64,000 nt of DNA from Erodium maritimum (GCA_963921825.1 OY997596.1:11475001-11539000); one strand, 5' to 3'; shown: positions 11,500-23,686, counted from the stretch's first letter. Numbers and translations are program-made. Notes: generated by a model from the letters alone, not told the origin.

Positions 11500-13760
11500 C
11501 TTCACCCTTTTTATATCATGCCCATAGAAGTTGATAAGAGTCACTTTGTATCAATTGTAGAATGGTTTCAGAAGGTTGAAAGGTATTGTTGAATATGCAT
11601 TCATTCCTACATGGCCAGATCCTCCATAAGACATCCAAGGCTACCATACACAATTTCTTTTTCTTTTTCTTTTTCTTTTTTATCTTTGAGGACCTAAGTG
11701 GTTCCAAGTCAAGATCCACTCCTTAATAGATTCAGGACTAGTAGCTGCAAGTCCCCGCCAATTCAGACATAAGCATCAGATCTTCCAAGAAAAATTGCAG
11801 CCCAATAAAAGATGATCTACTTCTTCAGGTTCTTCATTACACAGAGGGCACCAAATGTCATTAGAATATAACCCTCTAGCCAACAAGAAGAACTTAGTTG
11901 GTATTACTTGCATTCAGACCAGCCAGGTAAAACCAGACCGGAAGAATTATCTAAAGTCTGATACATCTTTCTCACAGAAAAACCTTTGTCATCAATTTTC
12001 CATGAGACTTTATCCTCCCCAAGAGACAAACCAGAAAATTGATTCAACAAATTGTTGATTAATAAAAATTGGGGTAAACTTCATCTCACTACCCTAAAAA
12101 TACTTGCGTTTCGTCTCACTACCATAACCAAACTTTGTTGCACCTCACTACCCTAACCAAACTTTTAGTTGCACTTTACCTGCCTTCAACTTGACATCCA
12201 TTTTTGGAAGGAAAATGATAAAAAGTCCAAAATACCCCTAACTAACACCCAAATTTTCAAAAGCATGCCATTGGTTTCCAAAAATTCTTTTTATTTATTT
12301 ATTTTATATAAATCAGTTTTTTATTTAAAAAATCAGTTTATTCTTAAAAAATCAGACTTTTTTTTTTAAAATTAGTTTTTATTTTCTAAATTAATATTTT
12401 ATTAAAAAAATCAGATTTTATTTTTACAATTTTAGTTTTTATTTAAAAAAATCATATTTTATTTTTCAAAATCAATTTTTTTTTAAAATAGCTTTTATTT
12501 TTAAAAATCAGATTTTATTTTTTTTAAATCAATTATTATTTTTTAAAATCAGATTTTTTTCTTTCAAAAAACAGTTTTTTCTAAAGAAGGGGCGTATTTG
12601 AAAACTTAAAAAAAATGATTTTTTGAAAATAAAATATGATGTTTTAAAATAAATTTTTTTTTTAAAATGATTTTTAAAAATAAAAAAACTAATTTTTAAA
12701 AATAAAAGCTATTTTTTTAAATAAAATTATGTTTTAAAAATAAAATCTGATTTTTCTAAATAAAATTTAGAAAATTAAAATCTGATTTTTAAAATAAAAT
12801 ATTAATTTTTAAAATAAAAAATAATTTTATAAAAAATAAACTGACTTTTAAAAAATAAAAAACTGATTTATATAAAATAAATAAATAAAAAAGAATTTTT
12901 GAAAACCAATGGCATGCTTTTGAAAATTTGAGTATTCGTGAGGGGTATTTTGGACTTTTTACCATTTTCCCTCCAAAAATGGATGTCAAGTTGACGGCGG
13001 GTATGAAAGTACAACTAAAAGTTTCCTTAGGGTACTGAGGTGAAATAAAGTTTGGTTAGGGTAGTGAGACGAAACGCAAGTATTTTTAGGGTAGTGAGGT
13101 GAAGTTTACCCTAAAAATTGACCTTTCTCTCATCTCCTCAAAAATCTTCTGAAGACTAATAGCCAATCCCCTTCAATCCAAAACTGAGACACCAAGGCTT
13201 TTTTCTGAGTACTGAGATGATATAATCTTTGAAATTAAAATTTGAGTGGTGTGCTATTCAATCAAATATCCTCCCAGAATACACTGAATTACCAGAATTC
13301 ACTGACCAATGCAATCCCACAGCTCCAAAGCAATCAGCAAAGTTAGGACTGGATAATAGGGAGTCAATGTGTCTCAAGAAGCTTTGGTCATTCTGCAGAT
13401 TCATTTTATAAAGTTCCCAAGCAGTATAATCCCAACCAAACTTAGCACAAAGGAGTTGTTTCCAAAGAGAGTCTTTTTCCACTGCAAATCTCCACCACCA
13501 TCTAACCAATAGGGCCTTATTCATCACATGTAAATCTCTAATTCCCAGCCCTCCAAATTTCTTTGGTCTGCACACAAGATCCAATCTCACCTTATGAAGC
13601 ACTCTATTTGAAATAGTCCCATTCCAGAGAAATTTTCTTTTCCATTTTTCCATCTCCTTGATGACACCTTTAGGAGCTTTATATAAGGACATGTAGTAGA
13701 GAGGTAGAGAGGACAGAGAAGATTTAATGAGAGTTAATCTTCCCCCAAAAGATATGTATT
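11500..13760 (-). pseudogene. LINE ORF2 C-terminal half (RT end, zf-RVT), broken
   Basis: Minus-strand translation gives YISFGGRLTLIKSSLSSLP and KWKRKFLWNG (13760-13600), then KFGGLGIRDLHVMNKALLV, the usual end of plant L1 reverse transcriptase. Beyond the foldback insertion the zf-RVT region continues: VSWKIDDKGFSVRKMY, DIWCPLCNEEPEEVDHLLLGC with its Cys/His pattern, and WRIWPCRNECIFNN. An A-rich run (plus-strand ctttttcttt repeats near 11665) and stops break the frame. Normally this part supports target-primed reverse transcription. Confidence 0.85.
12072..13111. mobile_element. Mutator-like foldback MITE with very long inverted repeats
   Basis: A 1040-bp element that is almost one palindrome. 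The left end GGGTAAACTTCATCTCACTA and the right end (reverse complement GGGTAAACTTCACCTCACTA) begin arms that match well for more than 250 bp and continue as AT-rich complementary sequence to the centre. It is flanked by a perfect 9-bp target duplication, taaaaattg, at 12063-12071 and 13112-13120. A 9-bp duplication with long terminal inverted repeats is typical of Mutator-like elements. It has no transposase gene. It lies inside LINE ORF2, so it is younger than the LINE. Confidence 0.92.
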
Positions 13761-13774
13761 TGCCTTGCTATAGA

Positions 13775-15873
13775 CCCACCATGCGAATAGAACCATAGAT
13801 CGAGATAGATCACACTCGATGGGTCCCTAGTCAACAAAACTTCACTAGAAGCGACTAGTATGAAAGATGACTCTTTATGGCTTACGTTATGTTAGTCATA
13901 GAAATGGGATTCTGTAGTCTGATCACAGATATCATGTGGGACATGATATTGGACGACCCGACATGAATATGTTCCATAGATCAAGTCATGAACATATTCA
14001 TTGTCGTAGCTTGTCATGTATCCTTAGACCAAGGAGTCTTTGTGATCGCTATGCAGTAAACAACTGAGTTTCACCTGAGCCTAACGTTGTTCATAACATG
14101 GCTTCCATAACGACCAGGATTGGCTTGGGGACGGACTGCATGAGTGACACGAAAGACGGCTAAGGGATTTATCCCTCATACTGCGGTATAGGAAATATAT
14201 TGGTTCTCGACCGCTTGATCGAGAGTGACTGAAAGAATAGCATGGCCATGCACATGATATTGGGTATCATATATTCAGTCATCTCACATATCAAGGAACA
14301 ATGATTGAGAATAATAAGGATGACGGCTCTATGCCTTATCTCAATCAGGATATCGGAGATAAAAGGATAATGACAGGGACGACGGAAATTTTAGAATCGA
14401 TAGGGTCGATTCGTTATGCAGTGTCAGGCAATACTAAAGTCTCGTTAGATGCTACTTAAATAGGATCAAGTAAAATGAGATTTTACGTTGATCTATTGAC
14501 ATGCATAAACCTAAGGGTCACACCAAGGGATGAAACTCATTAACACATTTATGGAGAATGGCCAAAAGGGAGTTGTCCCGAGACATGACCAAAACTGGGT
14601 TTTGGGTCATGTGCCCGTAAGTGAATAGGACTTTACGGATCGAGACAAGACTTGGAGTCTTGGATTGATCACGTCGGATAATGTTGGACATTTCCGGTAT
14701 GGAAGGCTTGGAGGCGATGAGCACATCACGAGCAAGGTACTAAAAGTCGTCAGGCGCTAGTCGGGCGGCTAGGTCCTCCGCGGATTAATCGGGGACTAGA
14801 CGGGGATTAATCGGATTTGAATTTTTTTATTTTTAATAAATATATTATTGTACATATAAATAAAATATGATTTTCATTATATTAAAAATGGTAACAAATG
14901 TTTAAAATACCTAAAAAATAACACCAAACATCTCAGAAGCACAATTCCTAATATCACTAACACCAAACAACTCTACATAACCATCTAATTATTTTAATTG
15001 AGTTAGTATACTACACAAAATTGTTGTAATCCCTAGGCGGCTAGGCGGGTCGGCTAGGCGTAGGCAGACGCCTAGGCAGAGCCTAGTCGGGATTTTTAGA
15101 ACACTCACGGGACCTCGTTGGGAATGGCCACGGGCCATGTTCTAAGAGGCCCATGCAACCAAGATCCATAGAAATATTTAATCAAGGTCTTGATTAATTA
15201 GCACTAAGCATGGAAGACATAGATTAAAGTGTTGGTGATTCATCACCTAACCACATCATGTCCACCCATACTTAGCACCATACTTGTCCTATTTACACCA
15301 TGCTTCTCTACACCTTGTCTTACATATTTTGTTTATTATATTGACGGGATTATTTGTCATCTTATTCAATATAACAAACCAAGAAAAGAATAGAAACAAC
15401 TCCAACTTCTTCATCTTCTCTCTCAAGGTTTCTCTCCATTCTTGGTGTTCTTGAGTTCTCTTCACAAGAACTATGTGGCTTTGATTCCCGGGGTGGATAC
15501 GTAGGCGTCTTGGAGACTCAAGCCGATCATCTTTTCTTGGTGTTCTTGAACGAATAGAGAAGAAAAGGTGCAGAATTTTCTACACTGTTTTCTGTCCGAC
15601 CAGCCACCTTCATGAGCTCGATCAGAGGTTCATCCAAGGTCCGATGAAGCTGATTTTTGTAGTGAATGTTATCCACATATAGTTCTTCAAAGTGAACGGT
15701 GGAATTTGTATTTTGATGGTTCGTTATTCTGATACACGAGCTGCAAGTTGGGTCACTTCATTTATTTCATTTTGTTTTGTGAATGTAATCGTGGTAGTTT
15801 TTCTTTGCATGGTCTCGGGTTTTATTTGCTTCCGCTGCGAGTATGCATTCATACCCTCCATCGAGACCCAACA
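13775..15873 (+). repeat. copia 5' LTR, 5'-truncated and carrying a MITE
   Basis: Homologous to 19246-21094 from the shared ATGCGAATAGAACCATAGAT onward. It lacks about the first 125 bp, including the TGTTA terminus, and contains an extra 371-bp hAT-type insertion (14733-15103). It ends CGAGACCCAACA at 15873, directly before the primer-binding site. Confidence 0.9.
14733..15103. mobile_element. hAT-type MITE in the copia LTR
   Basis: Absent from the other two LTR copies, so it is a later insertion. The left end is CAAGGTACTAAAAGTCGTCA and the right end (reverse complement) starts TGTTCTAAAAATCCCGACTA, imperfect inverted repeats of the CAAGGTTCTAAAA kind seen in plant hAT MITEs. Flanks atcacgag (14725-14732) and ctcacggg (15104-15111) agree at 6 of 8 positions, fitting an aged 8-bp duplication. 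The centre is AT-rich and non-coding. Confidence 0.75.
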
Positions 15874-15874
15874 G

Positions 15875-15892
15875 TGGTATCAGAGCCGTGCT
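15875..15892 (+). other. copia primer-binding site (initiator Met tRNA)
   Basis: TGGTATCAGAGC begins one base after the 5' LTR end. It is the usual complement to the 3' end of plant initiator Met tRNA that primes minus-strand cDNA synthesis. It fixes the element on the plus strand. Confidence 0.95.
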
Positions 15893-17391
15893 ACCTTCGG
15901 GATTCACCAGACGGTGTTGAAAGTTTCGGTTTTGACATGTTAATTTGCCAAATTGTTTGATAACATGTTTTAAATTCTTGTTTATGGGTTTAATGCATGT
16001 AAAATGAATTTTTGAAATTTTTTTCCAATCTGAATTTTTTTGAAAAGTTTGATTTTTCGGGTCTCGGGAGCGGGACTCTCGGGGAGCTGAAACCGGGACC
16101 GAACAGAGCTCCGTTGGACGGAGCTAGGCCAATCATGACCATTGGATGGTCGATATGTCGGGCCAAACCGTTTTGTTAGTCATGACGAGTTTGGAACCGT
16201 CTTGACAAACTCGAAAATCAAATGTTCAAAAGTTTCATTTTTGATCGGTTTCGATAAACCCAGCATCACAATTTTCGAAACTTGGCAATTAAATAAAACC
16301 GGAGAATCACATGATGTTTGATAACATGATGTGTAATGTGATGTTGGCATGGTGTACATAATAGCCCCGAGCTCGTTTTAATTATTTATCGCTTTTCACG
16401 ACCTGCGAGCCATTAGAGTTAGAGTGTAATTATTCTTTCAAGGTGTTGTCGTCGAATCACTTATTTGTAATATTTATTAATTCCCGGCCTGCGAGTCATG
16501 TATTAAATTGTAATTTTTTTCTCAAGACGAAGAAAGGGCAAAAAGGTCTTTTGGTGACTTCTCAGATATTGACATCGACTTGAAGTCGGTGGAGCTCAAG
16601 AAGCTAGTGGGAGTTAGCTTAAGGGGCTATTATGTGCACATTTATCGCTTTATGCTTGGTTTAGTTTATGCATGATTAATTCTATGTGTTTTAGAATTGC
16701 ATGCTTAACTTTATTTACCGAGCATATCACCTCACATGCAAAGATAAAATTGGAATTTTAATCATTGTTTTTGAGCCCTTAGAACCGTCATTACATTGGA
16801 TGTAGTTGACGGGTTCGAAGGAAGAATTACATTGGATGTAATTTGAGGCATCATTTCATTTGGAATGTAGTTGATGTGCTCATGGCATCTAGTATGTGCC
16901 AAAGTTTTAAACACAACCGGACAAGTAAAAACGGGTTATGTTCAATACCTCCCAATTATCAACAATTTACTACCTCCCCGTCCTATGAGTGTCGTGCGCA
17001 TTAGCGGAGCATCCATGGGAAAATGGGGTAGTAGGTTTGGACGACATATGTGGGTGTCATGCGCATTAGCGGAGCACCTACATAGTGATGAGCCATAGTT
17101 GAAAATTGGTGGACCCAACTACGATTCTCAGCCTGAGGTTGAGCTAGGGTAACAGATAGGGTAAGTCGTGTACATAAGTACATACCCTAGCCAAGAGTCA
17201 CATCGGATATGATTGAATGGAGTCCTACCTATATAGCTCGATTAAGTGGTGAGCATTAGTTCAGCTTAATCGAGTGAATCAAGGATCTTGGTTTCAGATT
17301 CTAAAGGTTTAGAATCGATTGTTGGTGTTTAATCTTGATCTTCATAAAATTTATTCAGTTTACTGATTGAATTTTATCTGTTTTAGATCAA
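15893..17391 (+). other. copia leader, non-coding
   Basis: About 1.5 kb between the primer site and the gag start. No element protein can be read here. The scattered short frames are not supported by any motif. Confidence 0.6.
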
Positions 17392-17940
17392 ATGGAAAAT
17401 TCAGCGAACATTAATAGTTTGTCATTAAAAACCATTCTTGACATGGTCAACCTAAATAGGATAAACTATTTGGACTGGTACAAAATTTTGAGGATAGTCC
17501 TCAAGTCTGAATGAAAAGAATATGTCCCTGACAAGGCTGTCTCTAAGACCATATCATTGTTACATGAAGTGTCATTAACTGCTGAGAAGAATATATCAGG
17601 GATTTGGGATCCAAGGATATTCTGATGGTCAACAAGGGAATTGGAAGTGGCAAGGGCGGGGCCCATACGCACTTGGCGGGAAAGATGAGACACCTGAGAA
17701 TGTCTGCTTTTACTGCCAACAACCTGGTCATTGGAACAGGGATTATAGGAAGTTCACGGCTGATCTAAAGAAGGGCAGTGGGACTGCGCCTTCATCAGAT
17801 AGCCTTGATGATCTGAAGAAGGGCAGTAGGACTGCGCCATCATCAGGAAACCTGGATTATTTAAGGAAAGGCGGTCAGACCTTGCCTTCATCTGGTATTA
17901 ACTCTATAGAGCTACACCTCTCTACTTCCAAAGATTCATA
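17392..17940 (+). pseudogene. copia Gag remnant with zinc knuckle and short repeats
   Basis: The start ATG at 17392 leads into MVNLNRINYLDWYKILRIVL, a typical copia capsid segment, ended by TGA near 17513. A shortened stretch follows, then a zinc knuckle read as CFYCQQPGHWNRDY, in which the last Cys of CCHC is Tyr. After it come three imperfect repeats of about 17 residues around DLKKGSGTAPSS. The protease start reads VLDTRIESHTCTN, with the catalytic DTG as DTR. Much of the capsid is deleted and the protein would not function. Confidence 0.8.
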
Positions 17941-18089
17941 GGTATTAGATACCAGGATTGAATCTCACACATGCACTAACGTATAGGAAGATCCAATGGA
18001 TTGAATATAAGGAAACCTTCTCCCTAGTGGCTATGGTCAAAATCGATCCAAATTCTTCTTGACATAACTACGTATCATAATTACGAGAT

Positions 18090-19200
18090 ATGGCAAGTGG
18101 ATGTCAAAACCGCTTTCCTAAATGGAAATTTGACTGAGTACGTTTGTATTCCTCGGCCCAAAGGTTTTGACGATCTGAAGAATAAGGGAAAGATTTATAA
18201 GTTGTTGAAATCCATTTATGGATTGAAACGAACTTCTCGGAGTTGGATCCTTCGTTTTGATGAAACTGTAATTGGATTTGGCTTAATCAAGAACGACGAT
18301 GAATCTTGCGTTTCTAAGAAGGCTAGTGGGAGCAAGATTACCTTTTTGGTGCTCATTGAAAATGACATCCCAACCTTGCACGAGACTAAAGCTTGGTTAA
18401 GGAAGTGTTTTTCAATAAAGGACGTATGCGATGCTTCTTATATCTTAGGGATTAAGATATGTAGAGATCGCACCAAGAGGGTCTTGTATTTAAGTCAGGG
18501 AACCTATGTGAACAAGGCATTGAGTAGGTTCTCAATGCTCGATTCAAAGAAATGACTCTTACCCGTTAGTCATGACATTCATCTCAGTAAGACTCAGTGT
18601 ACTAAGACACCTGATGAGCTGAAAAGGATGATGCGAATCCCATGCTCCTGGGGACAGGATCGATCATATATGCCATGACATGTACGAGACCAGACGTCTC
18701 GTAAGCCTTATGTTGTACCAGGAGACATCAGTCTAACCCGGGGGAAAGACGATGTTGAACTAGTCGTCGAAGGATGAGTAGACGTTAGTTTTCCAAGACA
18801 AATCCAGATGACTTTAGAAGTCAGTTAGGATATGTGTTTACGCTGAATGACGGAGCTTTAGCTGGAAAGCGTAAAGCAAGATACCGTCTCCGAATCTACG
18901 ACAAAGGCCAAGTACATGGATGATGTAGAGGCAGCTAAGGAGGCTATGTGGATTTGGAAATTCACGGCAGGGTTGGGTGTAATTAAAAACTCATCCAGCC
19001 CGATGAATTCATTTTGCGACAACACAAGGGCCATTGTGCAAGCTAAAAACCAAACATGTACTGCGGCGTATCCACCTCATCAGAGAAATACTGAACCAAG
19101 GTGAAGTGAAGATAACCTATATTGCAACAGATGATAACATAGTCAACCCTTTGGCTAAGGCACTATCGATGCCTAAACATGTTAGACATGTAAAGTAGAT
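18090..19200 (+). pseudogene. copia reverse transcriptase/RNase H lacking YVDD
   Basis: VDVKTAFLNGNLTE, KSIYGLKRTSRSW and FLVLIENDIPTLHETKAWL identify copia reverse transcriptase. The usual YVDDILLIGND between FLVL and DIPTL has been cut to IEN by an in-frame deletion, which removes the two catalytic aspartates. The 152-residue frame ends at 18555. RNase H remnants follow (EAAKEAMWIWKF, FCDNTRAIVQAKNQT at 18916-19104). There is no integrase between gag and this block. Confidence 0.88.
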
Positions 19201-19235
19201 GGGGACATATTGGAGTTTATATTGGAACTAGGGCC

Positions 19236-19245
19236 AGTGGGAGAT
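19236..19245 (+). other. copia polypurine tract
   Basis: AGTGGGAGAT lies immediately before the 3' LTR start TGTTATTCTTAG at 19246, the position expected for the plus-strand primer. Confidence 0.75.
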
Positions 19246-21094
19246 TGTTATTCTTAGTGCCTGTAGTTCAATCCTAAATGTCTAAATGTATATATCATCG
19301 TTAGCAATAAAATTAAAGCGGCTTTATATTACTTATGTATTGGAGTAATATATCGATGCGTGCTCTGATCTATGCCGACCATGCGAATAGAACCATAGAT
19401 CGAGATAGATCACATTCGATGGGTCCTTAGTCAACAAAGCTTCACTAGAAGCGACTAGTATGAAAGATGACTCTTTATGACTTACGTTCTGTTAGTCATT
19501 GGAATGGAATTTCGTAGTCTGATCATAGATATCATGTGGGACATGATATTGGACGACTCGACATGAATATGTGTCATAGATCAAGTCATGAACATATTCA
19601 TTGTCGTAGCTTGTCATGTATCCTTAGACAAAGGAGTTTTTGTGATCGCTATGCAGTAAACAACTGAGTTTGACATGAGCCTAACGTTGTCCGTAACAGG
19701 GCTTCTATAACAGCCAGAATTGTCTTGGGGACGGACTGCATGAGTGACACGAAAGACGGCTAAGGGATTTATCCTTCATACTGCGGTATAGGAAATATAT
19801 TGGTTCTCGGCCGCTTGATCAAGAGTAATTGAAAGAATAGCATGGCCATGCACATGATATTGGGTATCATATATTCAATCATCTCACATATCAAGGAACA
19901 GTGATTGAGAATAATAAGGATGACGGCTCTATGCCTTATCTCAATCAGGATATCGGAGATAAAAGGATAATGATAGGGACGACGGAAAGGTTAGAATCGA
20001 TAGGGCCGATTCGTTATGCAGTGTTAGGAAATACTAAAGTCTCGTTAGATGCCACTTAAATAGGATCAAGTAAAATGATATTTTACGTTGATCTATTGAC
20101 ATGCATAAACCTAAGGGTCACACCAGAAGATGAAACTCATTAACACATTTATGGAGAATGGCCAAAAGGGAGTTGTCTCGGGACATAACCAAAACTGGGT
20201 TTTGGGTCATGTGCCCGTAAGTGAATAGGACTTTACGGATCGAGACAAGGCTTGGAGTCTTGGATTGATCACGTCGGATAATGTTGGACATTTCCGGTAT
20301 GGAAGGCTTGGAGGCGATGATCACGTCACGGGACCTCGTTGGGAATGGCCACGGGTCATGTTGTAAGAGGTCCATGCAACCAAGGCCCATGGAAATAATT
20401 AATCAAGGTCTTGATTAATTAGCACTAAGTATGGAAGACATGGATAAAAGTGTTGGTGATTCATCACCTAACCACATCATGTCCACCCATACTTAGCACC
20501 ATACTTGTCCTATTTACACCATGCTTCTCTACACCTTGTCTTATATATTTTGTTTATTATATTGATCGGATTATTTGTCATCTTATTCAATATAACGAAC
20601 CAAGACAAGAATAGAAACAACTCCAATTTCTTCATCTTCTCTCTCAAGGTTTCTCTCCATTCTTGGTGTTCTTGAGTTCTCTTCACAAGAACTACGTGGC
20701 TTTGATTCCCGGGGTGGATACGTAGGTGTCTTGGAGACTCAAGCCGATCATCGTTTCTTGGTGTTCTTGAACGAATAGAGAAGAAAAGGTGCAGAATTTT
20801 ATGCACTATTTTCTGTCCGACCAGCCACCTACATGAGCTCGATCAGAGGTTCATCCAAGGTCCGATGAAGCTGATGTTTTGAGTGAATGTTCTCCACATA
20901 CAGTTCTTCAAATTGAACGGTGGATTTTTGATTTTGACGGTTTGTTATTCTGATACACGAGCTGCAAGTTGAGTCACTTCATTTATTTCATTTTGTTTTG
21001 TGAATCTAATCGTGGTAGTTTTTCCTTGCATGGTCTCGGGTTTTATTTGCTTCCGTTGCGAGTATGCGTTCATACCCTCCATCGGGACCCAACA
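19246..21094 (+). repeat. copia 3' LTR
   Basis: Begins TGTTATTCTTAGTGCCTG and ends CGGGACCCAACA. It is 1849 bp and has no internal insertion, so it shows the intact layout of this LTR family. LINE sequence resumes at once. Confidence 0.93.
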
Positions 21095-21099
21095 ATATC

Positions 21100-22133
21100 C
21101 TCTATTGCAACGAGTGGAAATTGAGGAGCAAGACTTTAGATTTATGGAAATTGACTTTCAAACGAGTGGCCTGTTGAAGTCCTGCCTCAATGAAAAACAG
21201 TGTGTGATCAGTAAATTGCAAATGAGAGATGAAAGGACCCAAGCCATTACACTTAATTCCAGCAAACATCCCAGCATTAATTCCTTTGCTCATCAGCTGA
21301 TACAAACATTCTTTAATCAAAGAAAATAATAGGGGTGATAATGAGCAACCTTGTCTTAAAACCCTCTGTAACTTGAAGTTGGATGAGAGAGAGCCATTTA
21401 TCAAGACTGAAGACCAAGCATTGATACACCTTCCAATCCAAGAAATCCAGAACTCCCCAAACCTCATGCTTTTGAGTAATTGTAACAGTGCTTCCTAATG
21501 AATATGGTCATATGCCTTTTCAAAATCCACTTTAAATACAATTACCTCCTTATCAGAATGCTTGATGGAGTGAATGAGTTCAGAAGCTATTAAAATACCA
21601 TCTAAGATTTGTCTGTCAGCAATGAAATCAGATTACACATCATGCACCAAATAATTCATCACAGACTTGAGTCTAACAGCTAACAATTTGGAGATTATCT
21701 TGTAGGAGCTACTGATAAGACTTATAGGTCTATATTCATCAAAGTCCAAGGGAGCTGAGTTTTTTGGAATAAGAGTAATGAATGATGAAATGATGCCCCT
21801 CCCTAATTCACCGCCATTGAAGAAATGATCCAAGAAGGCCAAGATATAATTTTTAATGATGTCCCAAGTGTGTTGAAAAAACCTCATAGTAAAACCATCA
21901 GGTCTAAGAGCTTTCTCTCCACTGTAAGCATTAATAGCTTTTAACACTTTTACTTCAGAAAATGGGACTTCCAACAGCTGAGCTTGTACAGAAGAAAGGC
22001 AATTGAAGGGTAATTCAGGTAAACTAATGCATATATTATTTGATAACAAAAATCTCTTGGAGAAGTGTTTGCGTGCAACATGTTTGATCTCCAAAAGTGA
22101 GCTGAGAGTTATGCCATCAATGATTGAAAATTA
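21100..22133 (-). pseudogene. LINE reverse transcriptase, N-terminal half, broken
   Basis: Minus-strand reading gives SLLEIKHVARKHF, PDGFTMRFFQHTWDIIK, ITLIPKNSAPLDFDEYRPIS, then INGSLSSNFKLQRVLRQGCSLSPLLFSL. These are fingers and palm blocks of plant L1 reverse transcriptase. The catalytic YxDD block reads LQFTDHTLFF, so FADD-type residues are degraded. Several frames are needed. The part between KVNFHKSKVLLLNF and YISFGGRL (about 60-70 codons expected) is missing at the copia junction. No endonuclease domain is seen upstream of 22133. Confidence 0.87.
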
Positions 22134-22640
22134 CATACAAGAGCTCTTAAATGATAGTTAGCGATATTTTTTCAAAAATTAAATATCCACAAACTAGATT
22201 GGTACACCAACCTTCAGGTAACGAAGCCCTAAATTAGATATCACAATAGAAACTATTATATAATATTAGATTGTCGCGAAGAAGTAAACAAAAACCAGTA
22301 ATAAACATTACCTATCTGTTGACAAACAAATCGACGACAATTGCATCATGAGACTCGATTGGGTAGGATACAATGTGTGTGTGAAAGAGAGGTTGTGTCT
22401 AAAAGAAGAAAAGAGGTGAGAGAAATAAACAAAGTTAAAAATTAAAATAAAAGGTTAAAAGTAAGTATTTTGGGTTGTTCGTCTAAGACAAAATATTTTT
22501 CCAATTAAACATATACAGAGATGTTGTCCAAATTTTTCAGTAACTTTCCAACATACTATTTAAATTCGCTCTATTAAAATTAACTTTCTCGTTTTTTCAC
22601 TGTAATTATTTATTATTGGTTGATTATTCTATTTCAATTA
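22134..22640. other. no gene seen
   Basis: AT-rich spacer between the truncated LINE 5' end and the Harbinger remnant. No motif or long frame. Confidence 0.55.
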
Positions 22641-22779
22641 CTCATGTGCAACAATGTAAAAGATTGGTCTAGGTGGCGCCTAAACACCGATCAACCGAAA
22701 AAAATGGCTTTAACTGTTCGGATCTGTCATGGTCGGACTGGTTAAGGCGGCTTGATGTGGACATAAAGTGCATCGGTTT

Positions 22780-23520
22780 TAGATGTCTTTAGCCCACATT
22801 ATTGAGCTTTTCAGTCCTAGAGATGTTGTCTCTTTCCGAGTGCGCTTGCTCGATTCGCTAGATGGTTGGAAAGACGACGTTGATGCCATATGCTCCTCAA
22901 GCTCCTTTGTGTCAGTTACATCAAAATGCCTTGACGTCCACATGTTCTAACCTTTGACGAGATTCCACCAATGCTTCCACACAAAGTCGTTCCCTTCCTT
23001 CTTCTTGTATAATTTCTCGGTCAACGCCATAACTTGGTCATTAGAACGGCCACTCGTGTGATCCTTCACACAACGTCCGTGGAACCCTTGGAACTTCGTC
23101 ACTTTAGGGTTCACATTCTCCCTATGGTCCTTGCAGTTCTTTTCGGATCGCAACGGATCATCGGGTCCACGCATGTCAACGACTTCTCTCCCTTTGGCGT
23201 CCCAATACTTCATATTTGTCTTGTTATTCTCGTGAACTGAATCATAAGAATTGACCATCCAAGCGTGAACAAGACGCTCGTCCTCCTCAACGCTCCACAG
23301 TCTTCGCGACTTTTTTTCTTGCTCTTGGCTTGCTTTAGTTTTTCCTGCTTTTGACCCTCCGGATAAACAGGGATTTCACACCGCGGAAACGTCTTCAGTA
23401 ATGATGGGGCTCTCTTGAGTTTTACGGGCGAAATCTTTGTTTGGGAGGAAATTCTCTTGGGTTTCTGGGACGTAATCGTCATTTCCCATCGCACACTCGA
23501 AAGGATCCTAATCATACTAT
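22780..23520 (-). pseudogene. Harbinger ORF1 (Myb/trihelix-like), frameshifted
   Basis: Across two frames the minus strand gives DERLVHAWMVNSYDSVHEN, MKYWDA, PLRSEKNCKDHRENVNPKVT, KFQGFHGRCVKDHTSGRSND, DQVMALTEKLYKKKEG and FVWKHWWNLVKG. This is the Myb/trihelix-like DNA-binding ORF1 that accompanies PIF/Harbinger transposases, often labelled glutathione S-transferase T3-like in plant annotations. ORF1 proteins help the transposase bind element ends. The frame changes near 23240 and the N-terminus is Lys/Ser-rich. The partner transposase is missing, so the copy is inert. Confidence 0.7.
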
Positions 23521-23686
23521 TGCAAACGAAAAAAAATTAATGTAGAGAAAGAAAAGAGTAGTATTTTGATAGAAATTGTGTAGGTGCATTTAAATGAAAG
23601 AGGTACTTTCTTTATATATGGGAGAAGTGGAAAAAATGCGTCTGCCAATGAAGTCATGTGGCGACAGCGGATAGGGTAGTAATAGT

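Larger units (their letters stand above)
10723..13774 (-). mobile_element. L1-type LINE, 3' part (interrupted)
   Basis: The 3' end is read on minus as TTGCTGATAAAAAAG at 10723, with a stem-loop (arms CCTTTG and CAAAGG, 10755-10781) just upstream. The 3' untranslated part runs to about 11500, then the C-terminal half of ORF2. A Mutator-like foldback element (12072-13111) sits inside the coding region. The reading resumes on the other side of the copia element at about 21100, so the LINE spans 10723-22133 with two insertions. No target duplication was found at the 5' end. Confidence 0.85.
13775..21094 (+). mobile_element. Ty1/copia retrotransposon, decayed and internally deleted
   Basis: Two LTRs (13775-15873 and 19246-21094) flank a 3.4 kb interior with a Met-tRNA primer site, gag remnant, truncated reverse transcriptase and RNase H. 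Integrase was not found. The right junction is followed by atatc. The left junction is damaged: the first 125 or so bases of the 5' LTR and the adjoining LINE sequence are gone. It is inserted in LINE ORF2. A solo LTR of the same family is at 47525-49195. Confidence 0.9.

Noticed and set aside
15875-15892. A tRNA gene suggested by the Met-tRNA match
   Set aside because: Only the complement to the tRNA 3' end is present, next to an LTR, so it is a primer-binding site.
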